DNA from: Lasiodiplodia sp. COLG20
Lineage: Eukaryota > Ascomycota > Dothideomycetes > Botryosphaeriales > Botryosphaeriaceae
Assembly: GCA_009801085.1 (NCBI GenBank)
Contig: VNWV01000002.1
Span: 2,108,001-2,172,000, forward strand
Direction of reading: 5' to 3'
DNA: 64,000 nucleotides
Below the pieces are notes generated by a model, which did not search any database, was not told where the DNA came from, and was given only the letters and a program-made list of their open reading frames with translations. The translations under genes and the position numbers were made by a program. This document shows, piece after piece, positions 63,997-64,000 of the stretch. Position 1 is the first letter of the stretch, and each line of letters opens with the position of its first letter.

Positions 63997-64000
63997 AGGG

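Overview
The window reads as nuclear DNA of a filamentous ascomycete (Pezizomycotina, most likely Dothideomycetes; the class is inference). The evidence is GT-AG introns, mostly 50-65 nt, with CTAAC/CTGAC-type branch sites, about one gene per 2.5 kb on both strands, and typical fungal families: SAT4/rhodopsin-like membrane protein, DUF2985, GtaA glutaminase, Zn2Cys6 regulator, DOMON-cytochrome b561, ATG27. I assembled 24 protein-coding genes, 20 of them spliced; every exon junction was checked by hand for phase. I found no tRNA, rRNA, CRISPR array, intact transposon or polyketide/peptide synthetase.

Layout. 1-4.8 kb is a gene-free stretch. 4.8-11.5 kb holds an F-box protein, a Ser/Thr-rich membrane protein and a SAT4-type seven-helix protein. 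12.5-20 kb holds a secreted FAD oxidase, a SEN15-like tRNA-splicing endonuclease subunit, a DUF2985 membrane protein and an unrecognised conserved-looking protein. 20.4-31.2 kb holds a secreted glutaminase, a (6-4)-type photolyase, ATG27, the sterol C-14 reductase ERG24 and an EBP-like four-helix protein. A small helical protein lies at 31.8 kb. 32.5-37.1 kb is a second gene-poor stretch containing a decayed cytochrome P450 tail. 37.1-42.3 kb holds a DOMON-cytochrome b561 protein, an EB1/Bim1 microtubule-tip protein and the vacuolar SNARE VAM7. 44-47.3 kb is a 1,089-residue Zn2Cys6 regulator. 49.4-56.3 kb, all on the minus strand, holds a quercetinase-like bicupin, a secreted beta-propeller, a lipocalin-like protein with a large Asp/Tyr-rich insert, and a likely relative of the 31.8 kb protein. 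56.5-59.6 kb is a divergent pair matching D-galacturonate reductase and 2-keto-3-deoxy-L-galactonate aldolase. The window ends with a nucleoside hydrolase containing two micro-exons and a ferric-reductase-like protein.

Functional links. The divergent gaaA/gaaC-like pair is the clearest pathway unit (pectin-derived galacturonate catabolism). With the quercetinase it suggests a plant-associated or plant-litter lifestyle. ERG24 lies next to an EBP-like (sterol-isomerase fold) gene and shares a 318-bp divergent promoter with ATG27. No gene cluster of an evidently new kind is present. The most novel signals are the two-member helical family with a shared intron position, the micro-exon nucleoside hydrolase and the insert-bearing lipocalin-like protein.
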